Of a stretch of DNA of 64,000 nt, positions 38,801 to 50,539 are shown piece after piece (positions within the stretch are counted from its first letter, which is position 1; each line of letters starts with the position of its first letter). This stretch comes from Parasponia andersonii (Eukaryota > Streptophyta > Magnoliopsida > Rosales > Cannabaceae). A model generated the notes under the pieces. It did no database searches. It was not told the DNA's origin and was given only the letters and a program-made list of their open reading frames with translations. The stretch lies in the NCBI GenBank assembly GCA_002914805.1, contig JXTB01000020.1:428573-492572 (forward strand). The letters are read 5' to 3'. Made by a program: the position numbers and the translations under genes.

Positions 38801-39299
38801 TGTTTTTAGTCAAATGTCATCACAATAGGTTATTTTTTTTAAAAAAAAATTATCGTTAATTTCATAATTTATTTTGACATTTTTAAAAACATATAAAGAC
38901 TATTGCAACGACATATTAGGACTAGATTTTTTTTTGGATGAAATTTGTCCGCGACAATAGCACATGATATTGAGTGTTCAATTTTTCTTCACCTATTGCG
39001 ACGACATTTTTGATTTATTGTGACGGCGTTTGTCGTTGCAATAGGTCCAGACTTTTTTTTTTTTAAAATGAAATTTGCCTAGGAGAATAGTGCGCAATAT
39101 TGAGTATTCAATTTTTTCACCAATAACAACAACTTTCTTATTTATTGCGACTGCTAATGTCATTACAATAGTTAAAATAATAAATTATTGGCAAGAGCTT
39201 ATTGTACCAAAAATTCTAGACGCCTATTGTGACGATAGCTCATAATCATCGAAACAGAATCCTTCACCATTGTCGCAATAAATGTCTTTTGTTGTAGTG
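38800..39299 (+). mobile_element. Small CACTA-like non-autonomous element, right terminus at 39299
   Basis: It ends TGTCTTTTGTTGTAGTG, the complement of CACTACAACAAAAGACA, a CACTA-type terminus. The body is filled with subterminal repeats of the form CCTATTGCGACGAC or its complement (near 38990-39010, 39030-39050, 39225-39240 and 39275-39285). A weak copy of the terminus (CACAAATGTTTTTAGTC then TGTCATCACAATAGG) near 38795-38830 may be the left end. There is no coding capacity, so it would depend on a transposase in trans. Confidence 0.6.
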
Positions 39300-39660
39300 C
39301 AACCATAAAACTCTAGACAACAAAAATGATAGTTTTGAGGTAATTTACTGTCTTTTCTTTTAGTTGCTTATAAGATGTTAATGAATGGAGTATAATAGAT
39401 ATAACTTGTTTTATTTAGTCAAATTACATATCACATAAAATTAATTTACATTGTTTTTTTTTCTCAATCGTACATGATACCAATAAGCTGTTTTATTCTA
39501 AAGACTTGGTTAATTTAACAGCTTCTATATGTCGACAAAAACTAGAAATAGTTTATAGGGATTTTTTTAATATTAGTTTATAGGGATTTTGGTCTCAAAT
39601 ATTTATTAAATTTTTAAGCACAGTGCAATTTTGATATTTCTTTGACATAAACTAGGATAC
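39300..39660. other. AT-rich spacer
   Basis: Nothing recognised between the CACTA-like terminus and the FAR1-type relic. Confidence 0.5.
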
Positions 39661-39669
39661 CATTGACAT

Positions 39670-40650
39670 CGATATAGATAATAAAGTTCTTGAGCCTACC
39701 GTGGGAATGATGTTTGACTCAATCAATAAGTTACTACGTTACTATAAAATGTACGGAAATCAAATGGGATTTAAAGTTAGTATAAGAAGCTCAAACAAGG
39801 GAGATTATGGAGAGCTAAAAGATATTTCAGTAGCATGCACGTTGTGACATTTGACACAACTTATTTAACGAATAAACATGATATGCCATTTGCTATATTT
39901 ATAGGGGTCAATCATCATAATAATCCACATTGTTAGGATGCACATTACTATCAAATGAGGATACTGAGACATTTGTTTGATTTTTTAAGTCTTAGCTTGC
40001 ATGTATGTCCAATTGTGCAATTGTGCTCCATATGCAATAATCACAGATCAAGATAAGGCAATGCAGAAAGTAATTGAGATGACTTTTGTGGATGCACGAC
40101 ATCGATGGTGCTTGTGGCTTATCTTAAGATGACTTTTTCTTCCGAATGTAGGTCGACACACAAAGTCTAACTTATATTAACATATCTATTTTATGTAAAG
40201 AAATAAAGGAAATATGTTTACAGTTTGTTGTGGGTACAGACGTTTTAATGGAAGAGAGACGAAATAGCGCATTTCTTTCATCGTCTACATCAGTCAAGAA
40301 AAATATAAAATTAATTATAACTACCAACTATTTGAATTTGAAGAATATTGTGCAAACATTTCAGATAAGTACATTTTATAGCAATGGAGGAAGGATAAGA
40401 GCAGGTGCCACAAAAAGATAAAAATAAGCTACAATAATTGGAGTGAGAAGCCCAAAATATGTTGTTTCATAAAATGTGCAATTTGTTTTATGAAAATGCA
40501 GATTTGGCAATAGATAATGAGAACAAATGCAATTTTGTGATGGAGATTATACATGATCTCAAGAAATTAAGCCAACTGAGAAAACTAGGTGCTAAATATT
40601 ATGAATTGAGTATTTTGTACAATTTACAAATAAATAACATAAAAAAATAA
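39670..40650 (+). pseudogene. FAR1-related sequence (FRS) / MULE transposase relic
   Basis: Three consecutive blocks of a FAR1/FHY3-type protein are visible on the plus strand. The FAR1 DNA-binding domain spans about 39674-39832 (LEPTVGMMFDS, YGNQMGFKVSIRSS, GELKDISVACT). The MULE transposase domain spans about 39838-40130 (VVTFDTTYLTNKHDMPFAIF, then DQDKAMQKVIEM and DARHRWCLW). The C-terminal region spans about 40350-40590 (DKYILQRWRKDKSRCHKK, then MCNLFYENADLAIDN and NFVMEIIHDLKK). Intact relatives have about 600-850 residues. Here the linker after the FAR1 domain and most of the region between transposase and SWIM zinc finger are deleted, and the blocks are in different frames with stops. 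It may derive from a host FRS gene or from a mutator-like transposon. No TIRs were found. Confidence 0.8.
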
Positions 40651-40889
40651 ATTATTAAACAAATAACATAAAAAACACATTTTTACCCACTAATTTTGGT
40701 CTTGAACTAATGTATTAAGTCCGTTTACACCATATACTAGTAAACAAACTACCATTTTTACTGTTATTTATGGAGAGAAGGAATACAAAATATATAAAAA
40801 TGGTTCTAGGATAGTCTGATTGAGTGTTTGTTGGATGTTTTGGACTCTTTATTTGTTGATTTATGTGTTAACCCTAGCAGGAAAATACA

Positions 40890-41030
40890 ATAGTGAGTTA
40901 CATAGTCTTAGCATAAACCTTACTGATCTTTTTACCAAATCTTTAGCAATTGTATTTGAGGATCACCTAGAACGAATGAGGTTACGTGATATATTACATC
41001 TGCTTAGGACAAACGAAATAACTTATTAAG
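40890..41030 (+). mobile_element. Scrap of a copia polyprotein C-terminus
   Basis: The text NLTDLFTKSLAIVFEDHLER resembles the end of the plant copia RNase H region (NLADLFTKxLP). It is isolated, with no adjoining LTR or polypurine tract identified. Confidence 0.4.
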
Positions 41031-41055
41031 AAGAAGCAAAATAAAATATAAGAAT

Positions 41056-43210
41056 TTAAAGAGTCCTTTCAGATTGGCCATCTGTCTCAGAAAGGTGAGC
41101 TGTATTGATATCTAAGTGCATACCAAATGCTTTCTGCAAGGCTCTCCAAAACTTAAAAGTAAACCTTGAGTCACTGTCAGAAACTAAGCTAGAAGACATA
41201 CCATGCAAGGGTATTATAGTCTCCATATATAGTTTACTGAGTTTCGTAAGTGAGTAGTCAATCTTGATTGATATAAAGTGAGTACTTTCCATCAACTGAT
41301 CGACTATAACCCACACTGCATCATTCTTCATTAAGGTCTTAGGCAAACTGATCATGAAGTCCATCATGATCTTGTCCTACTTCCATTCCAAAATAGGTAA
41401 CAATTATAGTAGTAACCCAACTGGTTTCTGGTGCTCAGCTTTGACTTGATGACAAGTCAAAACCTTGGCTACAAAAATAGCCACATCTTTCTTCATGCCT
41501 TTCCACTATTACTGTTTCTTCAAGTCTTAGTACATCTTAGTACTACCAAGATGTACTACGAACTTTCATTCAAGAGCTTCAATTAGAGTAGTTTCTCGAA
41601 AATTAGGGTCATTAGCTATACTTAATTTCTCATTGAAAAGCAAGAACCCTTCTCTATTGGTACTCTACCATCTAACAGTTCACCATTCTGAAGTTGGTTC
41701 TAGATTATTCTCAACTCTTGATCTTGCCATTGACTCTACTGGACAGTCTGAAGAAGTGATAGTGAAATTACAGTATTGTTGAGCTAGGCAACTCCTTCAT
41801 TATTTAAGTTCTACAAGTTATTGTCACTAATCACAACTGAGTTCTTCCAATCCTTGAACACCAGTGCAGCTAGTACATCACAAGTTCTTCTACTTAGTGC
41901 ATCAGTTATCACGTTGGCCTTGCTAGGATAATACTATAGGTCTAAGTCATAATCCTCCATGTACTCAACTCGTCTTCGCTGTCTCAAATTCAAATTCTTC
42001 TGAGTGAAGAGATATTTTAAACTTTCATGATCGAAGAATATGTTGAACTTTACACCATACAAGTAATTTCTTCAAATCTTCTGTACAAAGATTACTGCTA
42101 TGAGCTATAAGTCATTGGTGGGATAGTTTCTCTCATATAGCTTCAACTGAAAGCCACAAGTCGACCATTTTGCATCAAGATACATCCCAAACCCTTCTTT
42201 GAAATGTTGATATACACCACATAAGGCTCTTTACTATTAGGTATAATAAGAATAGGTATGGTCGTTAAACTATGCTTCAACCTCCCATAAGTATCTTCAC
42301 TTTTATTATCCAAAACTAACCTAACAATCCTTCTGGCTAACTTAGTCAAAGGCAAAGTGATTCTCGAAAAATCTTACATAAAATGATGGTAATAGTTTGC
42401 CAAATCGAGGAAATTCCATACTTCTGTGACATTTTTCAGCCTTTCCCACTCTAGAATACTTTTTATCTAAGTAGGATCGACTGAAATACCTCTGTAAAAA
42501 ATCAAATGCCCCAAGAATTTCACTTCTGATATTCAAAAATCACACTTCGATTTCTTAGCATACAATTGTTGATCTCTCAAGGTCTCAAGTACTATCGCTA
42601 ACTATTCGACATACTCTTCTTGAGTATTAGAATATATTAGAATGTCGTTGGTGAATACAACCACAAAACGATTTAAATATGGTCTAAAAATCCAATTCAT
42701 GAGATCATAAAAGCTGTAAGAGTATTTGCCAAACCAAATAGTATCTGTAGAATCTTAAAATAACCATAACAAGTTCTGAATGTTGTCTTGGATAAATCAT
42801 CCTCCCTTATCTTCAGGTGATAATAATTGGATCTCATATCTATCTTGGAGAAGAATCTTGAGCAATTGAGTTGATTAAATAACTCATTTATCATTGGCAA
42901 AGGATACTTATTCTTCATTATTAGCTGATTCAACTACCTGTAGTTCACGCAAAGTCTTAACAAACCATCAGCTTTTCTTCCAAACAAAACATGAGCACCT
43001 AAGGAGGAGTACTACTCTAGATGAAGCCTTTGGAAATCAAATCATCCAACTGTTTTTTCAATTCTTCCATCTCTGCAGGATCCATGCGATAGGCTAGAAT
43101 AGAAATTGGTTGAGTCCCCAGAACTAGTTCAATATAGAACTCAATCTTCTTATTTGGTGGTAACCTCGGTAAGTCTTTAGGAAACACCTCCGAATACTCA
43201 CTCACCACTA
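41056..43210 (-). mobile_element. Element D reverse transcriptase, RNase H and partial integrase relic
   Basis: In minus-strand order this region holds the pre-RT and RT blocks (EVFPKDLPRLPP, MNQLIMKNKYPLPMI, FSKIDMRSNYYHLKI), an RNase H block (the KGLGCILMQNGRLVAFS text) and the integrase core. The order is that of Ty3/gypsy. It is broken and truncated. Confidence 0.85.
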
Positions 43211-44970
43211 GAATTCATAGGTCTTAATCATTCGATTTTACCTTGCCATCAATGGCAAATAAGTTTCCATAACACTCCAGTCTCTTCCTTTCACCCATGT
43301 ATGCTTTCAGAATAAGACTTGGCTTCAACAGATTCATTCCCGCTTGATAGATAATAGCATGTCCATTGCATAGAAAAATAGTCACATGCTTTGTATAATA
43401 TTCCATAACAACTTGATACTTAAATAATCAATCCATACCGAGTATCACGCCATATTGTCCTATTGATTACACAATCAAATCAGTAAGCAACTTTCTATGA
43501 CCAGTAATAACACGAGAAGATTTACACATACTAGACATATTGGCAACTCCACTCATAGATATGCTCAACGTTAATACATAATCCGAATCAAAAAGTTCTA
43601 ACTCTAATAGTTGAGCAAACAAAAAGGATATGAATGAATAGGATGCACAAGTATCAACTACAACATGTGCTCAGGAGTGTATAATAAGGATTATTCCAAT
43701 AATAACACCTCGACCGGTGCGATCCTGAGTATCATCAACTCCAGTAAAACCATAGGCTTGGCTAGTCACCTTGCCTTTCCCTTTGTTGCCTCTCCCCTGA
43801 TTAGGACAACTATTATTGGATCCTAGACCACTACTACTATATTCATAACCACCTTGACTCCCTTAAGCCTGAGGAGTCTAAAATTTGTTAGTGTAACCTT
43901 GGGGGTGGTATATATGTTAATAAGGCTAGGGGGAACTGAAAGCTTGCAGAACACTCTGTGACTATTGTAGCCTTGCCTAAGTGTTCTTGTAAGATAGAGA
44001 ACCTGACTGACTTCTCTGTAATCCTCCCTAAGAAAGAGGAGATTTCTATAGATGATTGGGATACTCTCTCTTTCTATGGCACAATTGGTCACGAGAAAAA
44101 CACCATAAATAAGGACTATCTCTGTACCTTTTGATGAACCACTACAATTTGAGCTTCCATTGTTCGGTGTACCTTGGGTTGGCCATTGCCCTTGATTCCT
44201 TTTAGAGACATTCTTGTCATTACCTCTACACTAGTTTCTCATAGAATCTAATTTCTTTTCGATGGCTTCTACCCCCTGGGCAGCTACTATAATCTAAGGA
44301 AAAATACGGAGGTTTGTGTGCCAATTCTCTTTAAAATGTTCTCATTCAAATGACTCATGAACTTAGCTACCCAGTATTTCTCATTCATTTTTGATTCTAG
44401 GGCAACACTTTCTAACTCTGTGAACTCCATCATTTACTCGTTCACTGTTCTATTAGCTTGAATTAATGTTTCAAATCAGTTCACAATTTCATCATATTGG
44501 TCCTTATTGGCATACTGGCCTTGAAAAGCCGTTCAAAGTCCTCCTAGGTTAGACTTATCATGTTCTACATCAGTTCTACTATCTCCTACCAGTTAATGGC
44601 ACTCTCTATCAGGCGAGTGATAGCAAAGACCGTTCAATACACCACTAGAGTACCAAAGGCCTAAAAGTATCTCTCCATCTCACACAACTAAGTAATTATT
44701 GTGAGAAGCTCTGGTTTTCTATAATACTACCCCGACTAGAGATGAATGAACTACTAAAGAAAATTAGACTAATCCAGTAGACGTTCCCTCAAAGCTGGAG
44801 GCCAGTAGTCTGGACTGCTTATCAGGAAAAATGCTTGCCACATTGTCTCAATCAAAGGAGTGAAATCCAGACGACAGAAGGTAGGTTTGGCACCTAGCTA
44901 GTGCCTCAAAACTCTTCTTTGAGGTATCCTTGTTATAAATAATATGCCAAGCTGTTAGTGAGATAATGAT
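43211..44970 (-). mobile_element. Element D gag and protease relic
   Basis: A degraded zinc knuckle lies near 44060-44120 and gag-like text towards 44970. The protease region lies between it and the reverse transcriptase. The open frames in 43823-44092 are out of the gag frame and are not genes. Broken. Confidence 0.65.
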
Positions 44971-45034
44971 ACATGCTTGTTATAGAAACAACTTCAGTCT
45001 AGTTTAATAGTGATACGTCCAAGCTATTGAACTC

Positions 45035-45048
45035 AAGCTCTGATACCA
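45035..45048 (-). promoter_or_regulatory. Primer-binding site of element D
   Basis: On the minus strand it reads TGGTATCAGAGCTT, a full match to the initiator tRNA-Met site, seven bases inside the LTR edge. Confidence 0.9.
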
Positions 45049-45055
45049 TAATTTC

Positions 45056-47252
45056 TGTCACAACCCAAAACCTTAGCTAGTGCCAGAAGAGGAATTTCAC
45101 TAAGATGAGAAATTCTTTGATTTATTTTAAAAAGGCATTAAAAGTTTTCATTTAGTAAAACAGTCCATTTAAATATAATATTTGGAATTTCATCTAGTGA
45201 ACCTCTCTCACAGTTTGTATGTATCATTTAATAAAAATTGAATAATAACCAGAAAATATAAATTAAATTTAAATCCAAGCATTATCATCATCCACAATAA
45301 GTATCAAATACCAAAATGGTATATTTAAGTTCATAGACATAATAGAAAGTAATAGTCTTGGTTTAATGCTAAATTAAAATCCAAACAATCAATATTAAGC
45401 TTTTAGCATTACCAAGATAACGGACTATGATCAAAGATAGCCTCTTAATGCTCTTGATCACCTAAGTTGTACTGAACAACACCTGAGGAAGAAAGATAGA
45501 GGGTGAGCATAATATGCCCAGTCAGAAAGTAGTTCCCTCGTTTGAAAATATTTTAATAATGGAAAATTCTTGCATGGTTAGTTTAATCCAAAATATACAT
45601 ATATAAAAACCGATAATTCATATGTATATATAAAACAGTATAATCAAAACCATTAAATTCATAAGCACATGACACAAATCAACCTATACCCATGAGCTCA
45701 TATCCTCTTATCAATTGGAACCCAAGATGATGGTACTAAGTGTACCGAACAGCCTGTCTGACATCTAAGCTCATACCAAGAGGGAATACCCATGTATCGC
45801 CTACAAAATCTGGAGGGTAATTGTATTACCCTCGCCTGCCAAAGGGGGAGTTAATTAGAGTAAACCAACCTGTATAAGTTTACGAACTCTACACTGAGAG
45901 TAGGGTATACAACTCCACACTGTAGACCCACAATGCTAATACAGTACTCATGTATGATCCTATAATATGTGCAATATGGAGCTAAAGTGTAAAAACAGTC
46001 GTGCTCTAATTTTTTAATAAAATAGGTACATTCAGTTTTATAGAAAAACGGGCAACACAAGGGCCCTATCTTTAATATACCTAAAATTAACTTGCACTTA
46101 AAAAAGTCCCAAAGAAATGTAATATATATCATACAATCTAGTTCTATTATAATATCTAAAACAATTCTAAAATCATATTTCTCATCATATATAGCATAAA
46201 GTAAGTTTTATTTAAAAGATATAAAATGAAGGTAACTGAATTTCTACCTTATTAGAATAGCAATACCATCTGAATTTCTACCTTATTAGAATAGCAATAC
46301 CATGCTATTGGAGCTGTAAGATGTCATTGGACGATCGTTCAGAGGGTCGGTAACCAATTCTAAGCCCTCGATCGCATTATTGTGAAAAATTAACTTCTCA
46401 ATGCAGCTTCAAATCAACAAACATACCTATTCACTGAATTTCTAGTACCCAAAATAGCTAGGGTAGATATATAATTCATCTAATTCGGGTCCGGGCTGAA
46501 TCTGAACTAGTAGCATGTAAACTGAGGCAAATCTTAGTTGTCCGATATCATTTTTTGTGCCTGTTACCTAATATAGTCAATATTTTTATATATATCAAAC
46601 TTCTTCATTTTACAAGAACATTCCAAAAATGACATAAAAATGCAAGCCATTGGTCTGATCAAAAAGTCGAATCCAAGCTTAAACTACTCAAAAATAGCAA
46701 CTTTCAAATCAAGCAAAATAGGATTGTGAGACAGATACCAGGTTAGAGACCGTGACGAGTGGGTTCAAATGCTACTAGTTTCATGACCTCTCGTCGCTGG
46801 AGAACGATAGAAGTCGTGGCTGTTCTATGTGACTTATCGATAATTTAGGTAGTGGACAGTGACATCACTCCAGAAGTAGCCTCGTCTCGGTGATGCATTT
46901 CTGCGGCCATTGGTGGCGAGCTTTGACACTGGCCAAAGATGGCTGGGCAAGTAGCAGCAGTGGGTTAGCCTTCTCATCAGGACGAAGAGGGAGAAGGAGC
47001 CGAGGGAAGAGAGAGAGATAGATGGGAATAGGGAATGAGGGTGCGCCATATGGCCCTACAGTAAGTAACTATGCAAGTTTTTTGGAAAATTGCAAGTTAA
47101 TCCCCCATTTTTCAAAACTCTTTCATTTAATTCACTCTAGAAATTGTACTTTAGTCCCGATTTCTCAAAACTCTTACAATTTAGTTCCTCCTTAATTTAT
47201 TCTAAATATTTGCAAAATGACCACTTTGCCCCTTAAAAATTAGGGATATTGT
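45056..47252 (-). repeat. 5' LTR of element D, about 2.2 kb
   Basis: It begins TGTCACAACCC on the plus strand and ends near GGGATATTGTA at about 47252. It is the closest relative of the remnant at 1359-3419 and a more distant relative of the LARD LTRs, sharing CACCTGAGGA, the AACCTATACCCATGAGCTC block, the GAGGGTCGGTAACC...CCCTCGATCGC block near 46338-46374, and a GA-rich leader patch near 47005. A short internal tandem duplication (CTGAATTTCTACCTTATTAGAATAG region) lies at 46238-46296. Confidence 0.8.
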
Positions 47253-47680
47253 AGAAGCATACCGGAAGACATTGAATGATTACGAGTTCATTTACAACTT
47301 TCTTGCCGGATTAGAAGAAATTTTTTATCCCGTTCATGGAGAGATTTCGCACAAAGAAGTACAACGTACCGCTTTGCATAGAGATACAAATAACTCAGAT
47401 GCTTCAATGTGATGGCTCAAAATTGACTAAATAAGAAATAGCCGCCTCAAGATCAGCGAGATTAAATAAGATCTGACAAGTCCACCTACAAATGTACTTA
47501 TTGCAATCAAACTAATCATTCCAAAAGCCATTATTTTGAACTTTGTTGGGTATCTAGAATGGTGGGACTGTAATCGTGATCAACGAAGGAGAAATTCTAA
47601 AGCAATATATACTGCCACAATCATTAAAACAAAGACAAAAGATGATGAAGCTGAAAGGGTCTCAACATGAGTAGTAGGTG
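47251..47680 (+). mobile_element. Ty1/copia gag fragment with zinc knuckle
   Basis: Plus-strand text shows a copia gag tail: FIYNFLAGLEE, a basic linker, then a CCHC knuckle of the CTYCNQTNHSKSHC form followed by the family's ELVGYPEWW-like sequence near 47555. It is an isolated fragment lying directly at the outer end of element D's LTR. A fossil with several breaks. Confidence 0.7.
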
Positions 47681-47879
47681 CATAACATTTTTGATGCATT
47701 AGATAATGTATTAAATGTGTTGTCGAAGACCACAGTTCAAATTAGTCCATCTGTAGTGAAGCTCATATGAACTTGAGCCTGACATATAAAGCTTCTTAAA
47801 ATTGATATGTTGTGAAGCTCATGTGAATTTGAGCCTGGAATATGAATTATATCCTCTAATTTGAACTATTGAAATTGTT

Positions 47880-48640
47880 AAATTGATGTGGACTAACTTG
47901 AGGGAGAGTATCAGAATTCCTGGTGATTATTTTCATATATTTAGAAGATTTAGTTTGATGCTTGGAGAGTTCTCTCTTGCTTCTCTTTGTTGCTTATGTT
48001 GCTGCCACATGGAGTCTAGAGACCACCTTTTCCTACATTGCTCATTTGTTTTAATGTTTTGGGTATTTTGGTAAAGGAATTATCCATACAAAGTTTGAAT
48101 TATTGATGTGTTACAATTATCCTAGTCCTCCAACTCGATCTCTTGGCTTTGAATCTGTTTTTGAGACTATGGGGAGTTCGTTTTGTTCAGAATTTAACTT
48201 TATTTGAAAACATCTCCCATTCTTTTCACTTTGCTTTTGCACAATGTGTTCAACATAGAGGTATTTTCGATTCAAATTCAATTTATTTTCCCATTGTCAG
48301 ACGTATGTGTCTTGTGGGCATCACGAGGAAGTTCCCTTCCTTCATGAAGCTAGACAAATTAAGGTTGTAGAAAGGATTGGATTGAATCAAATTTTACCTA
48401 TGTCGTCTAGTTAGCAATTAATAGCTAGATCCATTGTGCCTTAGGGGAAGCTTCATATATGTGTTTGGCATCTTTTCCTTTACCTCATGTCTAACATGGA
48501 TATTAAGATTTCATATATTTGTATATAGGGAAATTGTGTGGCTAATAAGTTAGCTACTTATGGTATTTGGGCTGCATGAATTCACTAAATTTTTCGGTCT
48601 AGGTTTTTATGTGTTTTATATCCTAATCAAGTTTGAACAA
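47880..48640 (+). pseudogene. LINE C-terminal remnant: zf-RVT and RNase H-like tail
   Basis: The frame at 47883-48074 contains CCLCCCHMESRDHLFLHC followed by FW, matching the zinc-binding zf-RVT domain that follows reverse transcriptase in plant L1-type LINEs. Near 48525-48580, GNCVANKLATYGIWA matches the end of the plant RNase H domain (EGNxVADxLA). The sequence between is shifted in frame with stops, and the reverse transcriptase itself is missing. No poly-A tail was identified at the 3' end. Confidence 0.6.
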
Positions 48641-49385
48641 TGCACAATCAAATTTTGATTATTTTTACTTTAACTCTTTGGTATTTGTTGTAGTTTCTAT
48701 CAATTTTTTATAGAGCATTCTTTGTATTCGTTTTTCTTATTTATTTTCATTTTATGTCTTCTTAGTGCTTATGAGCACTAGAGGGATGGTTTTGATACAA
48801 TTCCAACCTATACCCATAAGCTTGGAACTATTCCGATTAAAAATTGTCAGTTCATATAGAGGTACTTTTATTGGTGAGAAATATATGTATTTGATAGTAG
48901 AGCCACCAATAAAGCTACCAAAATTTAGGCAAGAGTGGGGCAACATGCTAGAACATATGTCTAGTTAGACTCATAAACTAAGTACAACAGGAAGAGCACA
49001 GTATGCCTAGAGGTACGACACTCTAACCTATTAGGCTAGCACAACACAAGATGCTGGCACATAGAAATTGCATGTTAGCAAGTCATATATATATAAAATA
49101 TTTTTCAATTATTGTTTTTCCTATTTAATAGTATTTTTATTCCTTTTTTTTTTCTCGTGATATATTTTCTTTTTTGCTTATCCAAACTCAACTCTAATAA
49201 CAAAAAGTGCACAATAACTTTATAATTTAAATGGACCAGAAAGTCTTGACACGTGACCAGATATGACATGGTACAAAAATACACCCTAACAGAACATGAG
49301 ACACGTCAAACCATTGGCTAATGGGTCATGCAAGGTATTGATCTTTCACATTAAGAATAGTAGGGTACTACTTGACACGACTAAT
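48641..49385. other. Spacer, no gene recognised
   Basis: Overlapping open frames of 64-67 codons on both strands (48752-48968) match nothing recognised. The remainder is AT-rich. Confidence 0.4.
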
Positions 49386-49389
49386 AAGT

Positions 49390-49835
49390 AGAGATGGCAA
49401 CAAGTCCGGTTTGGGGCGGGTATCCCATAATTGCCCAATTTATCTGTTTAAGTTGGCGGATCAGATTCAAGTATTATCCGTACAGGAACTTGATAAAAAA
49501 CTAAAAAAAATATTATTTGAATAATTGAAATAAAAAAAAATATGAATTTAAAAAGAAAAGAAATATAATGAAAATATCATATGCTAAAATTAGTAATACT
49601 TCAACAATACAACTTAATTTTTATATATACATATTTATTTATGTGTATGTTACATAAATTATATATATACCTAATATATATTTTTTAGTTTTTATGTAAT
49701 CGGGATGAGTACATCTATATCCATACCGGCCCGTATTCGGATTGAGATTTTTACTTAGTACTCGTATCTGCTCAATTTATTTAAATAATCAGGTATCACT
49801 TGTCCTATTACGGTTGAGTATCTACGAGTAAACAG
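49390..49835. mobile_element. Degraded dispersed repeat of the GGCGGGTATCCC type
   Basis: GAGATGGCAACAAGTCCGGTT and GGGGCGGGTATCCC near 49391-49425, with CATACCGGCCCGTATTCGG near 49722-49740, are typical of an abundant dispersed plant repeat carrying GGCGGG/ACCCG words. The class is not certain from sequence alone. Confidence 0.4.
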
Positions 49836-50457
49836 ATTGACGGTATAATTATCATGCTTGCTAACAGGTAGGCCATAACTTATGACGCTCGAAATGGGTT
49901 TGTGCAAAGCTTTAGCGGGCCATGCCACACATTTGACAGCTCCAGCGATCCGTAACAAATAGGTTATATTTTAGTCAGCTCATTTGATTGAGCCAAAAAC
50001 TAACGAGGATTATGTGCTAATGCATGTGCCGCTCCTTGGATTTGTGATTAATAAATCATTTGAGCATAGAACGGGGAGATTTGATTTATAAAAGAACTTT
50101 AACTATGAAATTAATTCATGCATCCATATGATGTACATACACCCAAGATGGAACCCTATGTTTGCTTTATAATGAAATATTAATTCTCGTGATCCAAACC
50201 CGTATATTAGGGGGGGGGGGGGGGGAGTAAAACAATTGCACAAACCTCAATTTTCTCATTTGTATAATAAAGTCATGGAGTAATCCACGTTATTTTATAT
50301 AATTTCTTGTAACTTACTTAAAGAGTCAAACTATCTTGTTCCAGTACTCCAAGTAATTAACATAATATCGATCTTAGAAGATAACATCAGATCTCAACAC
50401 TTTGAGAGAAAAAAAAAAAAGACAAATAAATTCCAGCACTACTAGTATAAAGTAGAT
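49836..50457. other. Spacer downstream of the plantacyanin gene
   Basis: AT-rich, with a run of 16 G bases at 50210-50225. No gene seen. Confidence 0.5.
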
Positions 50458-50463
50458 TTTATT
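50458..50463 (-). terminator. Candidate polyadenylation signal of the plantacyanin gene
   Basis: AATAAA on the minus strand, 77 bases beyond the stop codon at 50540-50542, a typical distance for a plant near-upstream element. Confidence 0.5.
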
Positions 50464-50539
50464 TTAATCAATTATTAGATAGAAATTATTGTCGAGAGTG
50501 TCGTACTGCTCGCTTTAACTATAGTAGTCTCCGTATTAG

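Larger units (their letters stand above)
41056..47252 (-). mobile_element. Element D: truncated Tekay-type chromovirus, minus strand
   Basis: Reading on the minus strand: 5' LTR 45056-47252, primer-binding site 45035-45048, gag about 43700-44970, protease about 43220-43700, reverse transcriptase about 42400-43210, RNase H about 41950-42360, integrase 41056-41520. The integrase text (VWVIVDQLMESTHFI, LSETDGQSERT) is of Tekay/Del type. The element stops inside integrase at 41056, so the C-terminal integrase, chromodomain, polypurine tract and 3' LTR are absent. The coding part is a fossil with many breaks. With one LTR no age can be estimated. Confidence 0.88.

Noticed and set aside
38930-39290. 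Regular GCGACGA words considered as a CRISPR-like array or satellite
   Set aside because: Spacing is irregular, orientation is mixed and a CACTA-type terminus follows, so subterminal transposon repeats explain them better.
48752-48968. Overlapping frames of 64 and 67 codons as a small host gene
   Set aside because: No family recognised, and both strands are open over the same stretch in repeat-flanked DNA.
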